A stretch of 38,420 bases of DNA, from assembly GCA_021810705.1 (NCBI GenBank), contig JAJZID010000004.1, forward strand, positions 1-38,420, read 5' to 3'. Under the pieces are notes generated by a model. It had not been told where the DNA came from. It saw only the letters and a program-made list of their open reading frames with translations, and did no database searches. The position numbers and the translations under genes were made by a program. This document shows, piece by piece, positions 26,319 through 35,833 of the stretch; within the stretch, counting starts at the first letter, position 1; each line of letters begins with the position of its first letter. The DNA is from Actinomycetes bacterium. Its GTDB lineage: Bacteria > Actinomycetota > Thermoleophilia > Solirubrobacterales > Solirubrobacteraceae.

Positions 26319-28448
26319 TTACTCGGAGTCCTTTCCGAAGGTTGCGATCTCTTGCTTGTCTGTGGCCGATAGTTTTTCGGGCATCTCGCCGCGAGCGCGC
26401 TTCTCTGCTTGTACCTGGGTGCGAATCTGATCGACGATCTCGGGGTTAGCGAGCGTGCTGACGTCGCCGACTTCGGCGAAGTTTGAGATGCCCGCGATGA
26501 CGCGCCGCATGATCTTTCCGGAACGCGTCTTAGGCATGTCTGGGACGAGCCAGACGTTCTTGGGCCGGGCGATTTTTCCGATCTCTCGCTCGATCATCGC
26601 GCTCACCTTCTGCGAGATGGCGTCGGAGGGCTCCACGCCCTGCTTCAGCGCTACGTACATCTCTACGACCTTGCCGCGTACGTCATCGACTACGGGTACG
26701 GCAGCGGCTTCCGCGACCTCGTCCACCTGGATCGCGGCGGACTCGAGTTCCTTGGTACCGAGGCGGTGCCCGGCCACGTTGATGACGTCGTCGATCCGTC
26801 CCAGGATCCGGAAGTAGCCGTCCTGTGCTTGCACGGCTCCGTCGCCGCAGAGGAACGGCCAGTCACGCCAGTCCTTGCTGTTCGGGTCGCGGTTGTACCG
26901 GGCGTAGTAGGTGTCGATGAACCGCTGATCCTGCCCCCAGACGTTCAGCATGCGGCCCGGCCACGGGTTGCGGATGCAGATGTTCCCGGCCTTTCCGGAT
27001 CCTTTCGGCACGACGTCGCCGTTCTCGTCCAGGATCACGCCGTAGATGCCGAGGGCGGCGGGTCCGCAGCTCCCCGGCTTCATCGGTTGCAGCGCCGGGA
27101 GGGTCGCGCCCATGAAGCCGCCGGTTTCGGTCATCCACCAGGTGTCGGTGATCGCCGCTTCGCCCTTGCCGACCACGTCGTGATACCAGCGCCATACGTC
27201 CGGTTCGATCGGCTCACCGACCGTCGTCATCGACTTGAAGCGATAGTTGTGTTTGGCGGGCTCGTCGGGTCCGAGCTTGCGCAGCATCCGGATGGTTGTG
27301 GGGGCCGTGTGAAAGATGTTGACTCCAAGATCCTGTGCGATCTTCCACGGGCGACCCGCGTTCGGGTAGGTGGGCGCTCCTTCGTACATGACGCTTGTGG
27401 TTCCGAGCGCGAGAGGGCCGTAGACGATGTAGGAGTGCCCGGTGATCCAGCCGATGTCGGCGAAGCACCAGTAGGTGTCGTCGGGGTGGATGTCGAGGTA
27501 GTACTTGGACGTCCCGGCGACGTAGGACAGGTAGCCACCGATCGAGTGCTGAGCGCCCTTTGGCCGGCCGGTGGTGCCGCTGGTGTACATGATGAACAGG
27601 GTGTCGTCAGCTCGCATGGCGGCAGGTTTGATCTCCTCATCGGCGTATCTCGGGAGCAAGTCCGCGACGAAGTGGTCCCTGCCGGGCACAGTTGGACTTT
27701 CGGTGTGGATCTCTTCGCTGATGCGTTGCCAAATCAGCACCGTCTCCACGTGACCGCCGGCCTTTTGTGCCTCGGCGATCGCTTCGTCGGCCTTGCTTTT
27801 GTGGTCGATCAGCGCACCGCCGCGGTAATAGCTATCCATCGTTACCAGCACGGTGCTACCGGCGTCTGCCATTCGGTGGCCGCAAGCTGCGCCGCTGAAG
27901 CCCGCGAACACAACCGAATGGATCGCTCCGATCCGGGCGCATGCGAGCATCGCGATCGGGAGCGCTGGCACCATCGGCAGATGCAGCGTGACCCGGTCTC
28001 CGGACCTAACACCGAAGTCCAACAGCAGCGCGGCGAATTCGTTCACCCGCCTGTATAGGTCGGCGTAGGTGATCGGTTCGAGCTGCTCCTCTTCGCGTTC
28101 GGGGACCCAGATCAAGGCGGTTTTGTCCCCGCGTGCTTCTAGGTGCCGGTCGACGCAGTTCACGCAGGCGTTCAGGCGGCCCCCGACCCACCATTTGAAG
28201 AACGGCGGGTTGCTGTCCTCGAGGGTGGTATCCCATTTGCGGTCCCAGGACAGCAGCTCGGCGTACTCCTCGAAGCACTGTGGGAAGTGATCTTCCGCGA
28301 AGCGTTCAATGATCTCTGGATCGTTTGCGTTTGCGTGTCTTGCAAACCCAGGTGGGGGCGCGACCGTGTCTTCTTCTCGCCAGTGAACGGCGATGTCGTT
28401 CTCCGAGTATTGGTCTTGCTCATCTGTGTTGCGTGCCGCGTTGGCCAT
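26319..28448 (-). CDS. acs: Acetate--CoA ligase (acetyl-CoA synthetase)
   Basis: MYTSGTTGRPKGAQHS, YWCFADIGWITGHSYIVYGPLALG, GRIDDVINVAGHRLGTKELESA, PKTRSGKIMRRV. Confidence 0.96.
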   Translation of the reverse strand: MANAARNTDEQDQYSENDIAVHWREEDTVAPPPGFARHANANDPEIIERFAEDHFPQCFEEYAELLSWDRKWDTTLEDSNPPFFKWWVGGRLNACVNCVDRHLEARGDKTALIWVPEREEEQLEPITYADLYRRVNEFAALLLDFGVRSGDRVTLHLPMVPALPIAMLACARIGAIHSVVFAGFSGAACGHRMADAGSTVLVTMDSYYRGGALIDHKSKADEAIAEAQKAGGHVETVLIWQRISEEIHTESPTVPGRDHFVADLLPRYADEEIKPAAMRADDTLFIMYTSGTTGRPKGAQHSIGGYLSYVAGTSKYYLDIHPDDTYWCFADIGWITGHSYIVYGPLALGTTSVMYEGAPTYPNAGRPWKIAQDLGVNIFHTAPTTIRMLRKLGPDEPAKHNYRFKSMTTVGEPIEPDVWRWYHDVVGKGEAAITDTWWMTETGGFMGATLPALQPMKPGSCGPAALGIYGVILDENGDVVPKGSGKAGNICIRNPWPGRMLNVWGQDQRFIDTYYARYNRDPNSKDWRDWPFLCGDGAVQAQDGYFRILGRIDDVINVAGHRLGTKELESAAIQVDEVAEAAAVPVVDDVRGKVVEMYVALKQGVEPSDAISQKVSAMIEREIGKIARPKNVWLVPDMPKTRSGKIMRRVIAGISNFAEVGDVSTLANPEIVDQIRTQVQAEKRARGEMPEKLSATDKQEIATFGKDSE

Positions 28449-28463
28449 GGTTGGCCTCCTCTC

Positions 28464-28510
28464 CTTCGGGCTGCCGCTCAGGCGTGTCGACCGTGAGCGG
28501 CAGCCCGAAG
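28464..28510 (-). promoter_or_regulatory. 17-bp perfect stem-loop in the satP-acs gap, directly upstream of the acs ribosome-binding site
   Basis: CTTCGGGCTGCCGCTCA-N13-TGAGCGGCAGCCCGAAG, followed on the minus strand by GAGAGGAGG and ATG. Confidence 0.85.
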
Positions 28511-28549
28511 CCATTCAATGACGGGTGACGTGACTTTTAGACCCTCCGA

Positions 28550-29182
28550 TTACCCGGTGATCTTTCCGAGTGGCACCACCGCACGCTTGAACGTGAAATT
28601 GATCATGTCCCCGGCGGCGTGGTACCAGGCGATCACCGCAAACGCGAGCGTGACCCAACCGCCGGCCTTCTGCCAGAACACCACGCCTGTTTCGGCGTTG
28701 ATGGCGAGGAACGACAGCCCGATGAAGATCAGCACGAAGATCGCGACGAGCACCATGTCGGTCCGCAGCGAAGCGATGATGAAGAAGAACGTCACGACCG
28801 CAAACATCGCCAGGAACGCTGAGACCCCGGATCCGACCGACGCTGGCGTGGCGAGTTTCGCGAACCAGATCTCAATCGCCCCGTATATGACCCAGAACGG
28901 GCCGTACGTGCCGAATACGACGGCGCCGAACAGATTGCGGCGCCCGACTTCGAGCACGCCGACAATGATCTGGATCAGGCCCCCGTAGAAGAACGCAAAC
29001 GGGAACACGATCGGCAGGCTTCCACTGCCGAGTAGGTGCGTGTTGTACAGACCGAGGATGAACGACGTCGTCGCGAACGCGGTGACAGCCCATGGCCCTG
29101 GGTCGGCTAACGGGTTGGGTCCTGCAGCGGCGGGCGCCACTTGCTGTCGGGGGCCATCGTCTCCGTGCGCAATTGTGGCCAT
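28550..29182 (-). CDS. satP: Acetate uptake transporter (GPR1/FUN34/YaaH, SatP family)
   Basis: NPLADPGPWAVTAFATTSFILGLYNTHLL...YGGLIQIIVGVLEVGRRNLFGAVVFGTYGPFW. Confidence 0.92.
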   Translation of the reverse strand: MATIAHGDDGPRQQVAPAAAGPNPLADPGPWAVTAFATTSFILGLYNTHLLGSGSLPIVFPFAFFYGGLIQIIVGVLEVGRRNLFGAVVFGTYGPFWVIYGAIEIWFAKLATPASVGSGVSAFLAMFAVVTFFFIIASLRTDMVLVAIFVLIFIGLSFLAINAETGVVFWQKAGGWVTLAFAVIAWYHAAGDMINFTFKRAVVPLGKITG

Positions 29183-29383
29183 TGTCTCTCCTCCTTATGG
29201 GTGTGTTTAGTCCGCGCGGGAGTGACACCGCGGCTGCCCGCGGTGCTGACACGCTCAGATATGGCACCGTTAGGACAGTGCCTTGCTCCGCGGCGGCGGC
29301 GCATTTGACACGTCGTCGGCGAGGATTTAGAGATCAACAAGCTGTTTCCGCGATGTGGCCTCCTGACTCAATGAAGAGCTACA

Positions 29384-29610
29384 GGTAGAGGCCATCAGCG
29401 GAACGCGGTTCGAGGATGCTTGCGCACCTCCAGCGAGCCTCATCGCTTCGCCAGAAACGATACCCCATTTGACGGCGATCGTCACACTTATTACAGGTAG
29501 AGCGGCGCACAGTACGCAGGAATGACGCCTCGTCTACGCGACAGTGGGTATCCTCGGATGAGCAGAGGCGATGAGGCTCGCCTTCGATTGCGCCCACGGG
29601 CGCTGATGGC
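29384..29610. repeat. Nested imperfect inverted-repeat structure upstream of the MutS-like genes
   Basis: GTAGAgGCCATCAGCG/CGCTGATGGCtTCTAC, GCGAGCCTCATCGC/GCGATGAGGCTCGC and GATACCC/GGGTATC nested in order. Confidence 0.7.
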
Positions 29611-29656
29611 TTCTACCAACGACCCCCGCAACGCGGGATTCGAGGAAGCCATCGCG

Positions 29657-31312
29657 ATGTCAGCCGCCAACGTATCCCAGCCGTCGAGTCCGCGACCCGG
29701 TGGTCCCGCGCATGCGAAGGCCGACGTTGCCGCGCCTGGAACAGGACCCAACGACGCGGGGCGCCCGCTGTTTCGCAGCATCCTGTTCGGCGGCGTGGCG
29801 GCAGACTCCGCGTTGGAGCAGCGTGAGGAGCCCGACTTCTTCGGTGACCTTAATCTCGACCAGGTGGTTGGGGCGATCGTGGCGCGCACGGGGCCGTACG
29901 AACTCGCTCCGTTCTTCCGCACGCCGCTGGAGGATCTGGACACGGTCCGCTTTCGCCAGGAGATCTTTGAGGATCTGGAGCGACCCGAGATTCACGAGCT
30001 CGCGACCCGCTTCGCTCAGCAGGAGCTGGTGGCGCACTATCGCTCGCAGCAGCGCGCGATGCGCGAGGAGCACGGCGACTTCGGCCACTACCACCGCGCC
30101 CGCGTCTTCCTGAACACCGTCCTTGCCTACTGCGACGCGGTCGAGCGACTCTCCGCAGATCTCGACACGGCCGGGGTGCGGGCGCGCGGGTTCAGGGGGC
30201 TGAACGGCTATCTGGCCGGCTACTTGTCTGGTGACGCGTTTCGCACGCTTCGCGACCAGGCGCGGGGCCTGGATGCGGAGCTTGACCAGGTGCGCTACTC
30301 CTTCCTGCTCAAGGGGTCGCGGATCACCGTCGGCCCATACGACGAGGAGCAACCGGATTACAGCGCGCAGGTCAGCGGCACCTTCGAGCGATTCCAGCAG
30401 GGCACCGGTCGCAGCTACCTGCCGAAGTTCGACGAGTGGGAGACCTACTCGGCGATCGGGGTGCTGCACCTCGTCGCCAAGGTCTACCCCGAGCTGTTCG
30501 CCCGGCTGGACGCGTTCTGCCGGCAGCATGCCGACTATCTGGATCACACGGTCGCGGTGTTCGACCGGGAGCTGGAGTTCTACCTCGGGTACCTCGACTA
30601 CATCCGGCCGCTGCGGGAAGCGGGCCTCAGCCTCAGCTACCCGCAGGTATCTGCCGAGGACAAGTCGATGCAGGCGCTCGACACGTTCGATCTCGCGCTC
30701 GCTGCGCAGCGGGTGCGCGAGAACGCCAAGGTGATCTGCAACGACGTGTGTTTGGGCGGCGCAGAGCGGACTCTAGTCGTAACGGGGCCCAACAATGGCG
30801 GTAAGACGACGCTCGCGCGCACGGTCGGGCAGCTCCACTACCTCGCCAAGCTCGGGTGCGCGATCCCCGGACGCGACACGCGCGTTTTCATGTGCGATGA
30901 GATTTTCACGCGCTTTGAACGCCGCGAGGACATCGCGACGCTCTCGGGCAAGCTCCAGGACGAACTCAACCGGCTGCGCGACGCGCTGGACGTCGCCACG
31001 CCCAACAGCCTGTTCATCCTCAACGAGATGTTCAACTCGACGACCGCGCAGGACGCGCTGTTCCTCAGCCGCGAGATCCTCGCGCGCATCAGCGACCTTG
31101 ACGCCTTGTGCGTGTGCGTCACGTTCCTCGACGAGCTCGCGACCTTCAACGACAAGACGGTAAGCATGGTCACCGGCGTCGACCCCGCCGATCCCGCGGT
31201 GCGGACATACAAGATCGTGCGTCGTCCGGCCGACGGGCGCGCATACGCCCGCGCGCTGGCCGAGAAATACGGTCTGACCTACGAGCAGCTGATCGAGCGA
31301 GGCCAACAGTGA
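29657..31312 (+). CDS. MutS-like ATPase (first of tandem pair)
   Basis: Walker A VTGPNNGGKTTLART; FILNEMFNSTTAQDALFLSREIL; Shine-Dalgarno GAGGA upstream of ATG 29657. Confidence 0.85.
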   Translation: MSAANVSQPSSPRPGGPAHAKADVAAPGTGPNDAGRPLFRSILFGGVAADSALEQREEPDFFGDLNLDQVVGAIVARTGPYELAPFFRTPLEDLDTVRFRQEIFEDLERPEIHELATRFAQQELVAHYRSQQRAMREEHGDFGHYHRARVFLNTVLAYCDAVERLSADLDTAGVRARGFRGLNGYLAGYLSGDAFRTLRDQARGLDAELDQVRYSFLLKGSRITVGPYDEEQPDYSAQVSGTFERFQQGTGRSYLPKFDEWETYSAIGVLHLVAKVYPELFARLDAFCRQHADYLDHTVAVFDRELEFYLGYLDYIRPLREAGLSLSYPQVSAEDKSMQALDTFDLALAAQRVRENAKVICNDVCLGGAERTLVVTGPNNGGKTTLARTVGQLHYLAKLGCAIPGRDTRVFMCDEIFTRFERREDIATLSGKLQDELNRLRDALDVATPNSLFILNEMFNSTTAQDALFLSREILARISDLDALCVCVTFLDELATFNDKTVSMVTGVDPADPAVRTYKIVRRPADGRAYARALAEKYGLTYEQLIERGQQ

Positions 31313-32802
31313 GGGCACGCCTGATGTTCGCCGATGGCGACTTCCGCGCCGAGCGCACACCCCGCGTCGGGGAGGAGGACTTGATCGCCGACCTTGAGCT
31401 CAACACGCTGTGGCAGGCGATGGCGCAAGGCGACGAGGTCGTCTGGGACTCGGCTAGCACCGCGATCTTGGACGGCCTCGACGCCCCCGAGCAGATTCGT
31501 TACCGCCAGGCGGTGCTCGCGGACTGCCTCGCAAACCCCGGCGTCGTCAGGGAGATCTACGCGCTCGCGGTACAAGCCGTCGCTGATGAGAGGCAGATCT
31601 ATCGGGGGATGTACAGCAACCGCGGCGAGGCGCTCGTCCGCCGCTCGATCAACGTGCTCGAGCTTCACACCAACGCGCTCAAGCGGCTGCGGCAGCTCGC
31701 CGAACACAACGCCAGCGGGTTTCGGTCCGAAGGGTTTGTCAGGTTCTTTGAGACGATCCGCACCGAGCTCGACGACGATTACTTCCGCGAGATCGCCGAA
31801 CATCTGCGGACACTCCGCTTCCGTGACGGCGTGGTCGCGACCGCCCGCCTGGGCAAGCTCGGGCAGGGCGTCGACTACGTGCTTCGCTCGCCACGCCGCA
31901 GCCACCGACTCCTGCGGTTCCTGCCCCAGTCGATCGGACGACCATCGTTTAGCTGGACGATCCCGCCGCGTGACGATGCCGGCAGCCAGGCGATGGGCGC
32001 GCTGCGCGACCGCGTGCTCGCGCTCGTCGCCAATGCCGTCGGCCAATCAGCCGACCACGTCACCGCCTTCTTCACGGCGCTTCGCGTCGAACTCGGGTTC
32101 TACGTCGGCTGCCTGCACCTACACGAGCAGCTGTCCGCCAAGGGCGAGCCGCTGTCGATGCCAGACCCGCACGAGCCCGGCCGCCTGACCCGCAACGCGC
32201 GTGGTCTCTACGACCCGTGCCTCTCGCTGCGCATCGAGGCGCGCGTGCAGAGCAACGATCTGCGAGCCGACGGCAAGCCGCTGATCATCGTCACCGGCGC
32301 CAACCAGGGCGGCAAGTCAACGTTCCTGCGCAGCCTCGGGCTGGCGCAGCTGATGATGCAGGCCGGAATGTTCGTCGCCGCCGACCAATACGCGGCCGAG
32401 ATCGTCGGCGGTGTGTTCACGCACTACAAACGTGAGGAGGACGCGAGCATGGTGAGCGGCAAGTTCGACGAGGAACTCGCGCGCATGAGCCATCTGGCGA
32501 AGGCGATCACCGCAGGCGATCTCCTGCTGTGCAACGAATCGTTTGCCGCCACCAACGAACGCGAAGGATCAGAGATCGCCACCGAAGTCATCCGCGCCAT
32601 GACCGACAACGGCAACACCGTCGTATTCGTCACCCACCTCTACGAGCTCGCCTCCCGCTTCCACCGCCAGCACCCGGACACGACCTTGTTCCTACGAGCC
32701 GACCGCGACAACGCAGGCACGCGCTCCTTCCAACTCCAAGAGGCCGGGCCGCTGCCCACCAGTTACGGCGCGGACCTCTACCGCCAAACCTTCGCCGCCT
32801 AA
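31309..32802 (+). CDS. MutS-like ATPase (second of tandem pair)
   Basis: Walker A VTGANQGGKSTFLRSLG; LLLCNESFAATNEREGSEIA; GTG start overlaps previous stop (GTGA). Confidence 0.85.
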   Translation: MRARLMFADGDFRAERTPRVGEEDLIADLELNTLWQAMAQGDEVVWDSASTAILDGLDAPEQIRYRQAVLADCLANPGVVREIYALAVQAVADERQIYRGMYSNRGEALVRRSINVLELHTNALKRLRQLAEHNASGFRSEGFVRFFETIRTELDDDYFREIAEHLRTLRFRDGVVATARLGKLGQGVDYVLRSPRRSHRLLRFLPQSIGRPSFSWTIPPRDDAGSQAMGALRDRVLALVANAVGQSADHVTAFFTALRVELGFYVGCLHLHEQLSAKGEPLSMPDPHEPGRLTRNARGLYDPCLSLRIEARVQSNDLRADGKPLIIVTGANQGGKSTFLRSLGLAQLMMQAGMFVAADQYAAEIVGGVFTHYKREEDASMVSGKFDEELARMSHLAKAITAGDLLLCNESFAATNEREGSEIATEVIRAMTDNGNTVVFVTHLYELASRFHRQHPDTTLFLRADRDNAGTRSFQLQEAGPLPTSYGADLYRQTFAA

Positions 32803-32872
32803 ACGCCCCGCGGGGCAACAGCGAATCCCAGCCTCCAACAGGCCTGCCACGTATGCCGGCAGGCAATCGTGC

Positions 32873-33238
32873 CTATTTGGCTGCCACAGGCTCGTCGGCG
32901 GGCAGGCGGGTGCCGGAGCGGGCGGCCAATGTCGCATTGGCAAGCCGCAGCAACGTCTGCACGTCCGCTTTGGCTGCGCTCGCGGAGATGACCGGAAAGT
33001 GTCGCCACGTGAGTCGCGAGGCCGCGGATGCGTAGCGGTCCCACGCGCTCGCGAAACGATGCTCGGGGCCGTCCTCGACGATCTCAAAGCGATCGACTCC
33101 GGCGATGGTCATCGGGCAGCGGTGCCAGTGCCCGACCGTCACGCGCATGTCTGGGTCGGCCTCGAGCCGGTCTGTGAGCCGCTGGATAAGTTCGGCCGGC
33201 AACGCTTCGAGCGCCGTTTGGAGCTCTTGCGCTCTCAT
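32873..33238 (-). CDS. Hypothetical protein (121 aa)
   Basis: Coding-like ORF MRAQELQTALEALPAELIQRLTDRLEADPDMRVTVGHWHRCP... Confidence 0.55.
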   Translation of the reverse strand: MRAQELQTALEALPAELIQRLTDRLEADPDMRVTVGHWHRCPMTIAGVDRFEIVEDGPEHRFASAWDRYASAASRLTWRHFPVISASAAKADVQTLLRLANATLAARSGTRLPADEPVAAK

Positions 33239-33278
33239 CGTGCTTCGCCTCCTGTCTGCGATCGGGTTCGTTCCCGAG

Positions 33279-34358
33279 TCAAAACTGGTGTCTGGCGAGG
33301 CGTAGACCGCCGCGCGTTTCGGATTCGCTCATCGCCTGTGCTGCCGGCACCATCTCGCTGGTGACGAGACCGTGCTCGGAGGTGATCTCGTCGATGATTT
33401 GAAAGGAGTGGGCGATACGGTCGGGCCGGTCGATGACGATCGTGCAGACCGGTACGTGACGTCGAACCTGAAAGACCCGGTCACCGTGTGGTGCGTGATC
33501 GCCGTGGAAGCCCCAGATACCGCGCAGGACGGTCGCGCCGGCCGCCTCGGTCTCGCGCTGGAGGCGGTGGACGATCTCGAGGTGCAGCGGACGGCCATGC
33601 TGGCTGGCGCTGTGGGAGGTGTAGATCATCAGCTTCTGCCACATCGCCATCCCGTGCTCGTCGGTGCCGGGCAGCTCATGCGGCTCGGCGAGTAGCTCAC
33701 CGTCGCGCTTGCAGACACGCACGCGCTCGAGCGTCATCAGCGGCTCGTGCAGCAGCCCACCGAGCTCGGGCAGTACGGCGGCGATCTTGTCGCCGGCGCC
33801 GACGGCGATGACCATCATCGGAACGTCGGCGTTGCGCCCGAAGAATTTCGCGCGGAAGCGCCGGCCGCTGCGGGTTCCGTCGACGCCGAGCAGCACGCTC
33901 GCGCCGGCGATCCCGTGCCGGTAGAGCAGGTCGCAGATCGCCACGAATGCCGGTGTTCGGTAGACGCGCTGCTGCCGGCCGATGTAGATCGTGAGCTTCG
34001 TCGCTTCGCCGAGCTCTTCAGGTAGCTGCACCTGGCCGATCTCGCCTGAGAGCAGGCGGGCGCGTTCGAGCGTGATCAGGCCCCGGCGTTTGACCTGCAG
34101 CAGCAGTTCGAGCATCGATTCGATCCGTGCTCGCTCGTCGACGGCGATTGAGACGACCGGCAGATCCTCTGAAGAGGTGAGCTGCCGGTCGGTGTGGAGG
34201 TGGTGCAGGCGACCGAACCCTTCGGCGCCGCGCAGCATGATGCTCGCCGCCAGACGGTGGCCGCCGTAGATATTCATCAACTCGTCCGCGAGCAGACCGT
34301 CTTCGGTGCGGTCGCGCTCACCGAAATAGGTCGTGAGCTTGAGGCAGTCGTCGTTCAT
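33279..34358 (-). CDS. Protein with three DUF190-like domains
   Basis: Three repeats beginning LKLTTYFGERDR, TKLTIYIGRQQR and QKLMIYTSHSAS, each followed by a ...GA(S/T)(V/I)L.G..G segment; ATG overlaps the CrcB stop. Confidence 0.85.
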   Translation of the reverse strand: MNDDCLKLTTYFGERDRTEDGLLADELMNIYGGHRLAASIMLRGAEGFGRLHHLHTDRQLTSSEDLPVVSIAVDERARIESMLELLLQVKRRGLITLERARLLSGEIGQVQLPEELGEATKLTIYIGRQQRVYRTPAFVAICDLLYRHGIAGASVLLGVDGTRSGRRFRAKFFGRNADVPMMVIAVGAGDKIAAVLPELGGLLHEPLMTLERVRVCKRDGELLAEPHELPGTDEHGMAMWQKLMIYTSHSASQHGRPLHLEIVHRLQRETEAAGATVLRGIWGFHGDHAPHGDRVFQVRRHVPVCTIVIDRPDRIAHSFQIIDEITSEHGLVTSEMVPAAQAMSESETRGGLRLARHQF

Positions 34359-34720
34359 AGGTGTAGTCCGATCGTGCGGCCGAGCAGCGCCGCTCCGAAC
34401 CCGAGCAGCAGACTGATCACGGCATTGAGGATCGCCGGACGGAATTCCGCGTCTTCGGCGAGGCGGTAGGTCTCGAGCATCCAGGTTGAGAACGTCGTGT
34501 AGGTGCCGAGCGTTGCCGTGCCGGCGAGTAGGTACAGATTGCCTCCTGCACCTACGCCGACCAGCACGCCGAGCAGGAACGCCCCGGTGAGGTTGATCGC
34601 GAGCGTCCCGAGCGGAAAGTCGCGGCCGACACGGTCGGCGATCCGGGCGTCGACGACGAACCGGGCGATCGCGCCGACACCGCCGATCCCGGCAATCGCG
34701 AGCCACAGCCAGAACGTCAT
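34355..34720 (-). CDS. crcB: CrcB/FluC-type fluoride channel (subunit 1)
   Basis: GGVGAIARFVVDARI...FPLGTLAINLTGAFLLGVLVG...GTYTTFSTWMLETYRL. Confidence 0.93.
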   Translation of the reverse strand: MTFWLWLAIAGIGGVGAIARFVVDARIADRVGRDFPLGTLAINLTGAFLLGVLVGVGAGGNLYLLAGTATLGTYTTFSTWMLETYRLAEDAEFRPAILNAVISLLLGFGAALLGRTIGLHL

Positions 34721-35112
34721 GCGAGCCGAGCCCTCCGCACGATCGTCGTGGCCAACCAGATCGACAACAGACCAGCCGCGATGCTCGCGACGCCGTAGGC
34801 GACGGCAAGGCCGTAGCGGCCGCCCTCGACCATCTTGAGGATCTCGACCTCCATCGTCGAGAACGTGGTGTAGGCGCCGCACAGGCCGGTACCTAGAGCC
34901 GGCCGACGGTAGGTGGACTGTGGCAGCCGCTCCTGCAGGCGTGTGGCGAAATAGGCGAGCGCGAACGAGCCGCTGATGTTGATCGCGAAGATCGTCCACG
35001 GCCACGACGTGTCGCCTTGGGTGTAGCGCTGGCTGAGCCAGACCCGCGCGATCGCACCAATCGCGCCTCCGGCGAAGATCGCCGCGAGCTCCTGCCGATC
35101 GAACCGCCGCAT
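34717..35112 (-). CDS. crcB: CrcB/FluC-type fluoride channel (subunit 2)
   Basis: GGAIGAIARVWLSQRY...TIFAINISGSFALAYFA...GLCGAYTTFSTMEVEIL. Confidence 0.93.
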   Translation of the reverse strand: MRRFDRQELAAIFAGGAIGAIARVWLSQRYTQGDTSWPWTIFAINISGSFALAYFATRLQERLPQSTYRRPALGTGLCGAYTTFSTMEVEILKMVEGGRYGLAVAYGVASIAAGLLSIWLATTIVRRARLA

Positions 35113-35114
35113 GC

Positions 35115-35405
35115 TCAGCTGTTATCAGATCGGCGGGCACGTTGGACCAGCCTTTGGACGCGAGTGTTCAGGTATGCGGCCACGCACCCTGCGGCCCAGC
35201 CAAACAGGAAGAGAGACATCTCCCGCAGCGTGTAATTGGCAGTGAGTCTGAAGACGATGCCGATCACGGCGCAGCCGAGCGCAGTGGTCAGGCAGATACG
35301 CATGATTCGGCGACGTGTCTCTTCGATCTGCTCGGGCGTCTTCGACCGGCGTCTCATCTCAGCGTCGTGAGTAGCCGTCTGAAGCCTCTCTCGCAAGCCG
35401 GTCAT
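35115..35405 (-). CDS. Small membrane protein (2 TM segments), hypothetical
   Basis: LTTALGCAVIGIVFRLTA and MSLFLFGWAAGCVAAYL; ATGA overlap with uspA stop. Confidence 0.65.
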   Translation of the reverse strand: MTGLRERLQTATHDAEMRRRSKTPEQIEETRRRIMRICLTTALGCAVIGIVFRLTANYTLREMSLFLFGWAAGCVAAYLNTRVQRLVQRARRSDNS

Positions 35406-35833
35406 CGTGAGCCGTCGCTGACCACGAGGATTGGTGCGCCGTCCTCGATCAACTGCGGGGCAACGCCCTTGAGCAGCAGCCGGCCGGCGCGGCCTGAGCG
35501 ATGGTGGCCCGCGACGATCAGGTCAAACCCGTGCGCGTGGCAGTGCTCGAGCAGCGCCCGCGCGGGATCCTCGCCCTGGATGATCTCGTGGCTGACCTGC
35601 ACGCCGGCGCGACGTGCTCTGTCGGCGACCTCTTCAAACGATTGGCTGAGGTAGCGGTGTGCGGCTTGCGCTGTCTCCTCGCGGTCGGCGGCGGTCTCCG
35701 CATGCGCGGGGGAGTAGGCGACCGAGACGGCGACGAGCTCGGCGTCGTAGCGGCGGGTGAGATCGATGGCGGCATCAAAGGCGCGCAGCGCGACCTCGGA
35801 GCCGTCCCAGGCAAGCAGGATTCGTTGAAACAT
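35402..35833 (-). CDS. Universal stress protein (UspA family)
   Basis: MFQRILLAWDGSEVALRAFDAAIDL...FDLIVAGHHRSGRAGRLLLKGVAPQLIEDGAPILVV. Confidence 0.93.
   Translation of the reverse strand: MFQRILLAWDGSEVALRAFDAAIDLTRRYDAELVAVSVAYSPAHAETAADREETAQAAHRYLSQSFEEVADRARRAGVQVSHEIIQGEDPARALLEHCHAHGFDLIVAGHHRSGRAGRLLLKGVAPQLIEDGAPILVVSDGSR

Noticed and set aside
35000-35420. Fluoride riboswitch upstream of the crcB genes
   Set aside because: The genes are embedded in a coupled operon with no leader; no crcB-motif consensus seen.
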